From a virus, in the IMG/VR virus record IMGVR_UViG_3300047554_000186, positions 1-36,105 of that record: a stretch of 36,105 nt of DNA; one strand, written 5' to 3'. The notes under the pieces are model-generated. The model had not been told where the DNA came from. It worked only from the letters and a program-made list of their open reading frames with translations, and ran no database searches. The translations under genes and the position numbers were made by a program. This document shows, piece by piece, positions 1 to 8,803 of this stretch (positions within the stretch are counted from its first letter, which is position 1; each line of letters opens with the position of its first letter).

Positions 1-5
1 TCCAT
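1..5 (-). CDS. Possible start of next gene, cut by window edge
   Basis: After the stop of the MerR-like gene at 20-22, the minus strand shows TAAGGAAAACGGGT and then ATG at 5-3. The AAGG would be a weak ribosome site about ten bases upstream. Only one full codon lies inside the window, so nothing can be said about the product. Confidence 0.3.
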
Positions 6-19
6 ACCCGTTTTCCTTA

Positions 20-571
20 CTATATAGATTCAGACCACACTGGAATGAATCTGCCATCTTCTGTTTTGGTATATGTAAGTATACCATCTCCCATACGCCT
101 TGTCAACTCTTGGCGTGTTGGAGTAATATTGTTCGTTATTAACTTATCTTTTCGTGGACCACCAATGTGGTATGAAGCTAGTATATCACGAAGTTCAAAA
201 ACTTGCGACTCTGAGTAGTAAGATCTTACCTGCCACCCAGTATCTCCGCCTTTCTGGGAGCCAGTAGCAGGAGGAACAATGCCCCTCCTTACCAAAGACG
301 GCATATACTTTTTATGACGATTAACTAAACTAGCAGTCTCGCCAACAGTGAATGCTCTTTCCCTATTTTTCTTAAAATCACTAATAAGACAACTTTCTAT
401 TCTATCCTGTGTAATATTATAAACAGACATAATACCATTAGACTTATTTAGATGATGTACCCTAACAAGGTCACCATTTAAAAAGTAAACCTTTTTGCTT
501 CCAGGTATAATTGGGGCATTATTATAGTCCTCAATAGACATTGCCCCAAGGCGATGTTGCTTCTTTTCCAT
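20..571 (-). CDS. MerR-like helix-turn-helix DNA-binding protein
   Basis: A 183-residue protein, the only gene here that looks regulatory. Residues ~72-135 (RAFTVGETASLVNRHKKYM, SLVRRGIVPPATG, RSYYSESQVFELRDILAS) have the MerR-type winged-helix order: helix-turn-helix entered by 'FTVGE', a turn with an Arg-Gly pair, then a helix after 'YYSESQ'. The ~70 residues before it (KVYFLNGDLVRVHHLNKSNG) form a small beta domain. Residues ~140-183 are basic (GGPRKDKLI; TRQELTRRMGDG). AGGA lies six bases before the ATG, and the gene follows the tail genes by only six bases, so it is made late with them. It may control late transcription or act in packaging; unproven. Confidence 0.65.
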   Translation of the reverse strand: MEKKQHRLGAMSIEDYNNAPIIPGSKKVYFLNGDLVRVHHLNKSNGIMSVYNITQDRIESCLISDFKKNRERAFTVGETASLVNRHKKYMPSLVRRGIVPPATGSQKGGDTGWQVRSYYSESQVFELRDILASYHIGGPRKDKLITNNITPTRQELTRRMGDGILTYTKTEDGRFIPVWSESI

Positions 572-577
572 AATATC

Positions 578-1024
578 CTAGTTAGGAATGCCAACAATGA
601 TTAAGTTTAGACCAACAGTTAGATTTCCAGTGCTAGCAAAAGTCACAGTTCCACTTACAAGATTTTGACCAACAGACTTGATCATAACGCTAACGCCAGT
701 TCCTGCATCTGCACCAGATACGCTAATTGGTGTTGCGGTAACTACTGGAGGATACTTAAAGTATGATGGGAAAGAATAGTCCCACTTAACTGCAGTTCCT
801 GCTGCTACGTTACCGCTAGATACCTCAACGTATCCGCCAACAAAAGCTGCTTCGGATGTTTTTACTGTTTGCACACCTGCTGATGGTGTGTTGATGCTTG
901 TCAGCTTCATGGTTGGCGAAGTTGATATGTTACTTGCCAATGTGTTGATGGCGTTAGCCAATTCTAATAAATAGGTAGCGTCAATTGGCTGACCTGCACT
1001 TGGTGTTCTAACGATGTTTGCCAT
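578..1024 (-). CDS. Small fibre-like minor tail protein
   Basis: A 148-residue protein with AGGAG nine bases before the ATG. Residues ~15-35 (ATYLLELANAINTLASNIST) form a short amphipathic helix suited to trimer formation. The remainder is Ser/Thr/Val-rich beta sequence (FPSYFKYPPVVTATPISVSG; GTVTFASTGNLTVGLNLIIV) of the kind seen in C-terminal head domains of short fibres (the H-type 'Y.x.P.V..T' pattern). It is last in the tail-tip block. A role as short fibre or receptor-binding tip is inferred. Confidence 0.68.
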   Translation of the reverse strand: MANIVRTPSAGQPIDATYLLELANAINTLASNISTSPTMKLTSINTPSAGVQTVKTSEAAFVGGYVEVSSGNVAAGTAVKWDYSFPSYFKYPPVVTATPISVSGADAGTGVSVMIKSVGQNLVSGTVTFASTGNLTVGLNLIIVGIPN

Positions 1025-1039
1025 AATATCTCCTAATTA

Positions 1040-1048
1040 ATTATACCA
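1040..1048 (-). promoter_or_regulatory. Possible extended -10 before small fibre gene
   Basis: The minus strand reads TGGTATAAT immediately after the stop of the FN3-like gene. It matches the box type seen elsewhere, but the start would fall in the Shine-Dalgarno region, so it is doubtful. Confidence 0.25.
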
Positions 1049-1465
1049 TTACCAGCTGACATTACCCTCAAAAACCAAAAGCTTATTTGGGGCAGAAACT
1101 TTCTTGCTGCTAGATGCTGCCTGAATTAAGACATAAATCTGAGATGCCCCTGTTTTTGGTATGACCGAGTAGTTATTTGCGGTAGTTGTTCCATGATGCT
1201 TATAGCTTTCAGACAGATCATACTTGACAAATATATCATAAGATGATAGTCTATTTGTATTATCCCAGATAACATCAATTACACCGCTGGAGTATCTTAC
1301 CACACCGTTTACTGTGACGATGGCAGGTGCAGACAATGCATATATATTTGACCAGTCTGATGATTTTGTTTTATCAAAAACAATTTTGTATCTAACTAAA
1401 TGTTTATTTTCAAAATTGACTAGTGGTAAAGACGACTTTTCAATTCTAATCTTTTTATTTGCCAC
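1049..1465 (-). CDS. Small FN3-like minor tail protein
   Basis: A 138-residue protein. The start is a GTG whose G is the last base of the upstream TAG stop, implying coupled translation. The fold looks like a single fibronectin/Ig-like beta sandwich: HLVRYKIVFDKTKSSDWSNI, GVIDVIWDNTNRLSSYDIFV and ASQIYVLIQAASSSKKV are alternating strands. There is no catalytic signature. Its neighbours on both sides are minor tail proteins, so a structural role at the tail tip is inferred. Confidence 0.68.
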   Translation of the reverse strand: MANKKIRIEKSSLPLVNFENKHLVRYKIVFDKTKSSDWSNIYALSAPAIVTVNGVVRYSSGVIDVIWDNTNRLSSYDIFVKYDLSESYKHHGTTTANNYSVIPKTGASQIYVLIQAASSSKKVSAPNKLLVFEGNVSW

Positions 1466-2841
1466 TATATATCAACACCAAATCTAAACTCTATGTAGTT
1501 TGTAGTATTTTCTAGCTTTTTCACAGTAGTTCCGTTTGTTGTTTTAACAACAGAGTATCCAGACATTCCGTATAATGGATTTATTGTTTGAGTATTCTCT
1601 AGTCTAAGTGCATCTAGACAGATATAGAACAGGTCTGACACTACACCATCCGTATCTTTTGCTGAGGCAAACACCTTAATAGTTGTTACCTGCCCCCATG
1701 AAAAATACTGAGATGTGATCAACTCACTAATTTTTTTAGAAACTACAAAATATCTATTGTTAGAAAAATTGTAATCTGATGAATTTAGATGTACTTCTAG
1801 CTTTGCAGATTGTGTAGCGTTAGAGTCTGCATTTGAAAATTCTATAATAAGATTTACTTCAGATGGATTTTCTGCAACACTTCCTCTTTTATTAATAACA
1901 GAAAATGCAAGCTTGATCTCGTCTGAAGGAGAGTTTCTGTCAAAATTTAATTTAACATTGTTTAGGTGTATGTGGTCTCCAGAGTTATATGAAACTCTTT
2001 TTGTGACAGAATCATAAGACAAATTAGATAAATTGCCACGCAAAGCAACAATATTATTTAAATATCTACATGTCTCATATCTAAGAATTCTATTCTCATT
2101 TGCAAATAATGTATTGTCAGCATTTGTGTGCAATGCCTTGCAGTCTTTTTGCTGACCATTTACTGTGTATATTCCTTCAAGGACGTTAGCCTGATTTGGA
2201 TCTAGCGGTGTATATACTACTGGAATTGGCTCAATGTTTGCCCCGTGATACTGCCAGTTTTCATTTTGAGAAAACGAATATATAGTTCTACTATCATAAG
2301 AGCCTGCATCTGGGTTAGACTGTGCAGAAAAAATTCCAACTTCAGTAATTTCATATCTTTCTTCAGTTGGCAGCTCTGCAGTCAAAACTATGTCTGTATA
2401 ATATGTTTTTGCAATTCCTCCAGAAACATAGGTACCAGATGGAGACCCTTGAATAGAAAAACTAGTTGGTGATGAGTCAATAATAATCGCATCCGATATA
2501 TTGAATTGTGAGGGATTTACTCCAGATACGGTTACACGGTCTCCAGTCAAGAAAGAATTTGTTGATGTGGTATACGTCACAACATTATTTGCCACCGCTA
2601 CTCCGCTGATTGATGCAGATCCAGATTCCTCTGTAACATATCCACGAGAAGTGATTGGCACACGAAACATCTCAAAGTCTAGGTTCTGCTTAAGTCTTTG
2701 TGTAGCAATTTCTGCTTGCGTAACAGATGACTGAGCATTGTATGGCATTGGTCCACATCCAACTGCAACATGTGAAGCATATGAAGATGCCTGACCAATC
2801 ATATACTTGGTTATTAGCTGTTGACCTTTATTAGTTATCAT
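1465..2841 (-). CDS. Minor tail protein
   Basis: A 458-residue protein beginning MITNKGQQLITKYMIGQASSY, followed by ASHVAVGCGP, an N-terminal motif I recognise from actinobacterial phage tail-tip proteins. YEITEVGIFSAQSNPDAGS lies near residue 165, a baseplate/fibre-like motif. The C-terminal half (LSYDSVTKRVSYNSGDHIHL.., VNLIIEFSNADS, SWGQVTTIKVFASAKDTDG, FYICLDALRLEN) is a jelly-roll-like beta domain, possibly carbohydrate-binding. GAGGT lies upstream of the ATG. The TAG stop overlaps the GTG of the next gene. Likely part of the receptor-binding tip. Confidence 0.77.
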   Translation of the reverse strand: MITNKGQQLITKYMIGQASSYASHVAVGCGPMPYNAQSSVTQAEIATQRLKQNLDFEMFRVPITSRGYVTEESGSASISGVAVANNVVTYTTSTNSFLTGDRVTVSGVNPSQFNISDAIIIDSSPTSFSIQGSPSGTYVSGGIAKTYYTDIVLTAELPTEERYEITEVGIFSAQSNPDAGSYDSRTIYSFSQNENWQYHGANIEPIPVVYTPLDPNQANVLEGIYTVNGQQKDCKALHTNADNTLFANENRILRYETCRYLNNIVALRGNLSNLSYDSVTKRVSYNSGDHIHLNNVKLNFDRNSPSDEIKLAFSVINKRGSVAENPSEVNLIIEFSNADSNATQSAKLEVHLNSSDYNFSNNRYFVVSKKISELITSQYFSWGQVTTIKVFASAKDTDGVVSDLFYICLDALRLENTQTINPLYGMSGYSVVKTTNGTTVKKLENTTNYIEFRFGVDI

Positions 2842-2850
2842 GTTTTTACC

Positions 2851-3906
2851 TCAATATATTATATCATTAATGTCTGCTGCCTGGAACTCTACCTCTATTT
2901 GGTATGAGTTGTCTATGTTGATTAGCTCTATCACCAAGTCTCCAGCAGCATCAAGGTAGACATGGCTATTTAGTCCAGATGGATCATCTGTGACTGTTGG
3001 TATAAATTGATATCTTCTGAGTGGATATTTACTAAACACTTGTTCAGATGTGTTTTGTAGTGCAACCAAGTTGGCTCCACCATACACAGTCTCAATCTTG
3101 GAAAGATTTGATATTTGCTGATATTTTATATCTATACCACTCACAAGGTCATGCCTTGCTAAATTTAAAATTTCTGTACCGCCAATATCCTCAAACAACA
3201 AGTCTGTAATAATCTCTACTGGGAATTCATCTTCCTGTAACTGAATCAAATCTGGAGTAGCAGGCTTATAGGTCTTTACACTTTCTGCTTCTGAAGTAAC
3301 TCCTGGAGATGGAGACTCTGGGGTAGCAGAAACTACAGGATTTTCCGTAGCATCGACTGGGGACGTAGTTTGTGGCAGTGTAGAATTGTTACCAGTTTGT
3401 GGTTTAGTAGTTTTTGGTTTAGTAGTTTTTGGTTTTGTGGTCTTTGGTTTTGTAGTTTTTGGCTTTGTTGGTTTGGTGTTGACTGGATCGCTCTTTTTTA
3501 CTGGTTTCTTATATCCAGTTATTTTGTTAAGGTTAGCCTTTGCTTTTGACTGCTGATTTTGTGCCCTACCAAGAGTACGCATCCTATCTGATTTTTGCTG
3601 AGCAGTTAGCCCTGGAGCATTAGCAGAAGCTTTTAGTTGATCAACTTTTTTATTTGCAGCTATTACGCTTTGAGTTGCTTTATTTCTTTCTTTCTTTGCT
3701 GGAGAAGCTTGAAATGCAGCTCGTGATGCTGTTCTAGATCTGTCAGACTGTTGCTGTAAAGTTAGTTTTGGTGCAGAATATTTTTTATCATTAGCTGCTT
3801 TTGCTTCAGATGGGCCAGACTGCTTTACTACTGGTGCAGGCTTAGGCCCAGGAGATGGCTTTGGTGTTGCAGATGGTTTAATATTTGGCTTGATAGGTTT
3901 TGCCAT
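2851..3906 (-). CDS. Minor tail protein with Lys/Pro/Thr repeat linker
   Basis: A 351-residue protein with a split composition. Residues 1-230 are strongly basic and low in complexity: a Pro/Lys-rich start, two copies of a QQ(Q/K)SDR-(S/M)RT helical motif, then five TKPKT-type units encoded by 15-bp repeats and a Pro/Ser/Thr-rich stretch. Residues ~230-351 (EIITDLLFEDIGGTEILNLA, GIDIKYQQISNLSKI, YLDAAGDLVIELINID) form a compact domain familiar from actinobacterial phage tail-tip operons. GAGGT precedes the ATG, which overlaps the hub stop. It probably docks on the hub, with the basic arm extending along the tail tip or contacting cell-wall polyanions. The Pro-rich arm is a possible substrate of the phage hydroxylases, which is speculation. 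Confidence 0.75.
   Translation of the reverse strand: MAKPIKPNIKPSATPKPSPGPKPAPVVKQSGPSEAKAANDKKYSAPKLTLQQQSDRSRTASRAAFQASPAKKERNKATQSVIAANKKVDQLKASANAPGLTAQQKSDRMRTLGRAQNQQSKAKANLNKITGYKKPVKKSDPVNTKPTKPKTTKPKTTKPKTTKPKTTKPQTGNNSTLPQTTSPVDATENPVVSATPESPSPGVTSEAESVKTYKPATPDLIQLQEDEFPVEIITDLLFEDIGGTEILNLARHDLVSGIDIKYQQISNLSKIETVYGGANLVALQNTSEQVFSKYPLRRYQFIPTVTDDPSGLNSHVYLDAAGDLVIELINIDNSYQIEVEFQAADINDIIY
3400..3474 (-). repeat. 15-bp tandem repeat, five copies (KTTKP)
   Basis: Five 15-bp units encode KTTKP-type pentapeptides in the linker of the 351-residue minor tail protein. The two leftmost plus-strand copies are identical (TGGTTTAGTAGTTTT); the others differ at one to a few bases. Confidence 0.85.
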
Positions 3907-6900
3907 TATATTACCTCACTAACATATATAGTCGAAGTTGGCCCAGTTGGACTAATCGTATAGTCAATACTATACACCACAAACTTCTTGTTTCTGTCAA
4001 ATAGCTGATCTGTTCCGTCATCGTCAGTCCAAAAAATCTGAACAATATCTCCCAACTGTAGCACAGATCCAGCAAATACATTCATTCCAACTGACTTTCT
4101 AGGCTTAATAGTTTTTGAAATCACCCAACCCATAAGATCACGAGCAGCATCTTCTGTCTGAATATACTTAGCATTCAATGAGAATTCGTTGGTGCCATAT
4201 GTTGCACGACTTGCTTTAATATCAAAAAATTCTTTCTCTGCCTTAAATGGTGAGTTTGTCCCAGACACCACATAATCAACATTTGACAAGTCGCTATTAT
4301 ACTTGTAGTAGTCGTCAAGAGTTAGTTTTCTGTCTGAGTTTTGTGTAAAGGTAACACCCTGAATTCTTAGATAATTTCCAGTTGTTTCATCAAGACTTAT
4401 AACACTATCGGTATGGTTAAATACTAAAAACTCTGCACCATATGCATTTGGCATAAAGCCAGAAACTGTATATCCCTTAACCTTATTGAATGTCGGAGAT
4501 ATTTTAGCACTTAGTGCTGGATATGCCTTGTCAAACTTAATATTAAAGTATGCTGCCTCACGCATAATAGTACCGAACTCTTCAAAATACATGTCGTATC
4601 CTGGTCCCTGCTGTCCATTAATGTCTGACAAATATGTCTTTTGCACTGCACCAGATAAAGCATACTTTCTCATTGACTCTGATACATCAACTGAACTATC
4701 TCCAAATACTGAATTAATTGGTGTTGACAAGCTACCAGCAGCATCTACAGAGTATTTCTTTGCAAGGGCATAAATGTTTTCAAACATTACTCTTGATGTG
4801 CCACGAATAAATGGAGCAATATTTTGATATGCTGGTAGAGGGTCTGTATCATCAATAATTGCCACACACTTATTATTTATGTATAGGTAGAATCTTCTTG
4901 TAGATCTTTTGTCGACTTCTTCGTACTCTATAGCTAGGTCATATACTGATGGATTTTCTTGTGTGTTTGTTCTTGACTGCCCTGCAAAATTTCCAGAATC
5001 TACTACTATATTTGCAATTCCAGACCATAGTCTAACTGGAACAGCATTGCCACTAGAGTCAGACTTGATCTTATAAAAAACTACGTTATTGAGAATAACA
5101 TCTTCTTCTCCAAGAACTGTGTCTCCAGTTAGTGCCATGATTTCAAAATAGTATCCGTTGTTGGTGGCTGAATTTAACATAACTGCCAATCCGCCAGAAG
5201 CTCCACCAACTTTACCATCTTGGTAATATCCCATAGATCCAGTTGGGGTTTGTAGCTTGTTTGTGCCATTCTCAGCCCTACCAATGATTCTCATTCTAGT
5301 TCCAAAATGAGAATATGTTCTATTTAAATTTTTTGGGATATAGCTAATGTGGTCTGTAGCCTTTACATCTGTTGTAAAGTTTGGACCATTAAACACTAAT
5401 GCAGAAGACTGAACGGTTCCAACCTCAGTTATTTTTAGCTGATTGATTTGTGCATCTGTCTTGTAGTTACCACTTAATGAGTTTCTGATAATTCCGCTTC
5501 TGCTTGCACTTACAACTGTAGAGTTTGCCACACCTGCAGCACCAGTAGACAAAGACTTACTCTTAGTCTGTGCTGTAGCCTCGTCAAATGAAATCAGTTC
5601 GGAGAACGACATTTTGCATCCACGAGTCGGATTTGCTCCATCTGAATTAGTCCACACAGATGACAAGCCTGCCTCGTGAGCAACTATAGGAGTTCCAAAC
5701 TGACCACGACCATGTTTGTTTACAGCACCATCCTTAAATCTTGTTACTCCATTTACAACCTCATACTTTGGCTCGCAATATATTCTTACACGTCCTGTTG
5801 GGTACATTGTCCCACCAAACTTTAGCTGCTGGAAATAGTTTGAGTATTCTTGTGTGCTTTGAATCCAAACTGGGGCAGCTTGGCCAGTCATGCTATATTC
5901 TACTGCATCGTATCTTATAATCTCACCATTTGCAAAGAAGTATCCATTGTATCTTGTTGTAAAATATACGCCTTCTCCAAAATCAATAATGTTATTAATA
6001 ATTGACCCATTAACAACTGACGGTATGGTGGCAGAAAGGGTGGAGTTCAATGGTATGGCAGCTAGAGAATATGCTGACTGATTTGTTAGCTGTCCATTCT
6101 GAGACTTTGTGTTTAGAGAGCCAGATGCTTCCCATAGCAATGCTGGCTTATATATCCATGTCTTATTTCTATCAATCATTGATGATTGCTTGATTGACCC
6201 ATATGATCTTTGAATATACTTTTCTTGATAATTAATTGTTCCACCATTAAATACCTTAGATTCTTGTACAGCAATATCTTCAATATTTGCATCTATTAAA
6301 TTAGTTTTTTCTCCACTAAGAATCATATCTGTAGCCCTAGGCAAGGATGAACTTGGTAGCAAATAATCTTTAGACATAACTATTAAGTTATTTTCTTCAT
6401 CTAGGAATATTGCTGATTGTGTGGACACTGCAATATCTTGCAATACCTCCATGACAGACTGTTCGCTACTTGTATAGAAATATGGAATTATTAAATCCTT
6501 CTCTCCATCCATGCGAAGGAATTTATAATTTGAGAAACCTATTGAATCCAGCAAAGTAGATATAGCTACACTCATTGAGACATCAATCATAAAAAGCTCT
6601 GGGGACATTGATTGTTCAAACCAGAATGTTAGATCTCTAAGCTCAATAGACAGGTCTCTTGTTGTGGCTGAAAGCGATGGCTTATTTGCAGAGTACATAA
6701 ATTTAATTGGCACAAGATACTGATTTCCAGACTTATCAGTTATTCTTTCATATATCATAAACTTAATTATTTGATCTAGATATTTAGATATTACGCTTGT
6801 CTTATTGTTTTCATTGAATACTTCATTATAGTCAAACATTGAAAGGCTTCCAACAGAAGCTAAAAGTTGACCTACTGGCATACCAGCATTTCCAAGGTCA

Positions 6901-8165
6901 GACATGCTTTTTGTAACGTTGCATGACTCAACCATGCCTGTAAAATCTAGAACAAGCCTTGGCGACATTTCAATCAAATCAAATGAAGAGTTTGTAGTAT
7001 TCATCTGATCTACGACAACACGGATACCTTTTATATGTTGGTATTTTGAGTAATTCTTTTTTCCAGAAAGTGGGTCAACAAAATATTCTGAAGATGCTGT
7101 TGCGTCTACAGTATTTCTAAAATCAAGCACCTCAGTCTGTGATAGGGACCATCCATATTTGGCAGCAAATGACTGGTACCCAGATGATGTGTATATGTAG
7201 AATCTTCCAGGATCTGTAGCAGAAGACTTAACCAAATAGGCAGATCCAACATCTGGAGATAATGGGATCATTTGTGCAGATACAAAGCTTCTTTTATAAT
7301 TAAAAATTGATGAGTACTCTGATGGAATTATTGCACCATAATATACCTCGACATATCCGTCTGGCCCAACGATTGGTGTACCATCTATTCTTTTGTCTGT
7401 TGGCAAAAATACAGCAGCATCTACCCATGTATCATTCTCATCCAAATACTGTATTCTCCACTTTGTTGGAGTTTTGCTATTCTCCTGTCCATAGAATGGA
7501 TCAGCTAGAGTAGTTCCAGCAGCAGAAAGGAATGGCCCCTTATTAATTGTGCCAATGTGGGTTTGCATTTTTACCACTATCCTATTTGCTGGCACACTTT
7601 CTGAATATACTATAAATGGTGCTGCATCATCAATAAAATAATTAGTAAAGTTTCCAACTCTTACTGGATAGGACACACCCCTGATTCCATCCTCAGTTCT
7701 ATCTGAAGTCCAGTACTTAAATGCGTCTCCCTTGGTGGCAACATAGTACCTTGGACGCTTAGCCATATCTTTATCGCTATAGTGAAAATATCTGTCTGCA
7801 AAATATTTTGCCTTATTAATTCCTGATCTTGGTCTAAACTTATTAAAACATTCTTCAAGCGAGAAGAGAAGCTTTGTCTGTTCTTTTGGAGGAGTAAATG
7901 GTAGTGGCTGGTCATCATCATCTATGCCACCGTCTATTGTTATGTCTGCATCAGTTGCACCAGTATAAAAATTGCCAGTATCGTATTTGTCATATGAAGA
8001 CAGTATAGTTTGGTATATTGACGAAGATGTTGGTCTATATCTATAGTTACCAATCTTTGCAAAATTTTGTGGGATGTTCATATTCCACTCAGCAAATATA
8101 GCTGATGAAATACTTACATTGGATGATTTTTCTAGATGAGAAAGAAGTGTTTTATTGCCAAACAT
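3906..8165 (-). CDS. Tail hub / large minor tail protein
   Basis: A 1419-residue protein. The frame is open to 8198, but ATG at 8165 has AGAGG upstream and overlaps the previous stop (TAATG), so I use it. Residues ~430-605 (SVISKYLDQIIKFMIYERIT.., ISTLLDSIGFSNYKF, SVMEVLQDIAVSTQSAIFLD) resemble the hub/Tal core. Residues ~925-1130 (MRIIGRAENG.., YYFEIMALTG, FYLYINNKCVAIIDDTD) look like an inserted concanavalin-type lectin fold. The last ~95 residues (YIQTEDAARDLMGWVISKTI, LQLGDIVQIFW, FVVYSIDYTIS..YVSEVI) are a hub C-terminal domain I know from actinobacterial phages. It probably forms the tail tip and contacts host-surface glycans. Confidence 0.82.
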   Translation of the reverse strand: MFGNKTLLSHLEKSSNVSISSAIFAEWNMNIPQNFAKIGNYRYRPTSSSIYQTILSSYDKYDTGNFYTGATDADITIDGGIDDDDQPLPFTPPKEQTKLLFSLEECFNKFRPRSGINKAKYFADRYFHYSDKDMAKRPRYYVATKGDAFKYWTSDRTEDGIRGVSYPVRVGNFTNYFIDDAAPFIVYSESVPANRIVVKMQTHIGTINKGPFLSAAGTTLADPFYGQENSKTPTKWRIQYLDENDTWVDAAVFLPTDKRIDGTPIVGPDGYVEVYYGAIIPSEYSSIFNYKRSFVSAQMIPLSPDVGSAYLVKSSATDPGRFYIYTSSGYQSFAAKYGWSLSQTEVLDFRNTVDATASSEYFVDPLSGKKNYSKYQHIKGIRVVVDQMNTTNSSFDLIEMSPRLVLDFTGMVESCNVTKSMSDLGNAGMPVGQLLASVGSLSMFDYNEVFNENNKTSVISKYLDQIIKFMIYERITDKSGNQYLVPIKFMYSANKPSLSATTRDLSIELRDLTFWFEQSMSPELFMIDVSMSVAISTLLDSIGFSNYKFLRMDGEKDLIIPYFYTSSEQSVMEVLQDIAVSTQSAIFLDEENNLIVMSKDYLLPSSSLPRATDMILSGEKTNLIDANIEDIAVQESKVFNGGTINYQEKYIQRSYGSIKQSSMIDRNKTWIYKPALLWEASGSLNTKSQNGQLTNQSAYSLAAIPLNSTLSATIPSVVNGSIINNIIDFGEGVYFTTRYNGYFFANGEIIRYDAVEYSMTGQAAPVWIQSTQEYSNYFQQLKFGGTMYPTGRVRIYCEPKYEVVNGVTRFKDGAVNKHGRGQFGTPIVAHEAGLSSVWTNSDGANPTRGCKMSFSELISFDEATAQTKSKSLSTGAAGVANSTVVSASRSGIIRNSLSGNYKTDAQINQLKITEVGTVQSSALVFNGPNFTTDVKATDHISYIPKNLNRTYSHFGTRMRIIGRAENGTNKLQTPTGSMGYYQDGKVGGASGGLAVMLNSATNNGYYFEIMALTGDTVLGEEDVILNNVVFYKIKSDSSGNAVPVRLWSGIANIVVDSGNFAGQSRTNTQENPSVYDLAIEYEEVDKRSTRRFYLYINNKCVAIIDDTDPLPAYQNIAPFIRGTSRVMFENIYALAKKYSVDAAGSLSTPINSVFGDSSVDVSESMRKYALSGAVQKTYLSDINGQQGPGYDMYFEEFGTIMREAAYFNIKFDKAYPALSAKISPTFNKVKGYTVSGFMPNAYGAEFLVFNHTDSVISLDETTGNYLRIQGVTFTQNSDRKLTLDDYYKYNSDLSNVDYVVSGTNSPFKAEKEFFDIKASRATYGTNEFSLNAKYIQTEDAARDLMGWVISKTIKPRKSVGMNVFAGSVLQLGDIVQIFWTDDDGTDQLFDRNKKFVVYSIDYTISPTGPTSTIYVSEVI

Positions 8166-8803
8166 TATACCTCTTCTAGAGAAATTGATATGTTCCACAG
8201 GTCATGACTACCGCCACGCTTTACAACGTCATAGTCGAAAGATGCGATATACATTTCAAGTGCCTGCGGATATTCTCCAAGTCTTTCAAATCTAAACTGA
8301 TCTTCAGCAAATTCATTGTACTTATCGTATGAAAGGTAAACCCAAAAAGAACCTTGATTATTTTCATACCATTGCAACATATCAACGCCACCTGCACCGC
8401 CATCAGTAGTTATCATCTGAGAACTAATTAGTGCCTGGTTTGGTTCTCCAGTTGCAGTATCAAAATTTGGGTATGTAGCAAATCCACGAGATGGCAGCAT
8501 GCTCCAAGATGTAGAAATATTTAATTTATCAGCAATATGGTATGAACGCATCTGTCCGTTAACCATACGCTTTCTCGTCTGAATTCTATCTGTTTTAAAG
8601 GCTAGTGGCTCTCTGTTATCGTCAGACAAAATTAAGAACTGATCCTGTAGCACTGCATCAACTTGTGACTCTACATAGTCGTTAACTTCAAGACCATATG
8701 GGACATATTTTCCATTAATAATAAGTGGGGCCTGCTTTGACCACATCATAGCATGTGGACGAGAATACTTCTTGCGTCCATCCATATATGTTTGTGTAGC
8801 CAT
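8165..8803 (-). CDS. Distal tail protein (Dit-like minor tail protein)
   Basis: A 212-residue protein directly after the tape measure, the position of the distal tail protein. AAGAGGAG precedes the ATG, whose A is also the last base of the tape measure stop. The sequence is beta-rich with many aromatics (MMWSKQAPLIINGKYVPYGL; ISTSWSMLPSRGF; QWYENNQGSFWVYLSYDKYN) and ends LWNISISLEEV, typical of a closing beta strand. It would form a hexameric ring joining the tube to the hub. The assignment rests on gene order and on overall character. Confidence 0.75.
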   Translation of the reverse strand: MATQTYMDGRKKYSRPHAMMWSKQAPLIINGKYVPYGLEVNDYVESQVDAVLQDQFLILSDDNREPLAFKTDRIQTRKRMVNGQMRSYHIADKLNISTSWSMLPSRGFATYPNFDTATGEPNQALISSQMITTDGGAGGVDMLQWYENNQGSFWVYLSYDKYNEFAEDQFRFERLGEYPQALEMYIASFDYDVVKRGGSHDLWNISISLEEV

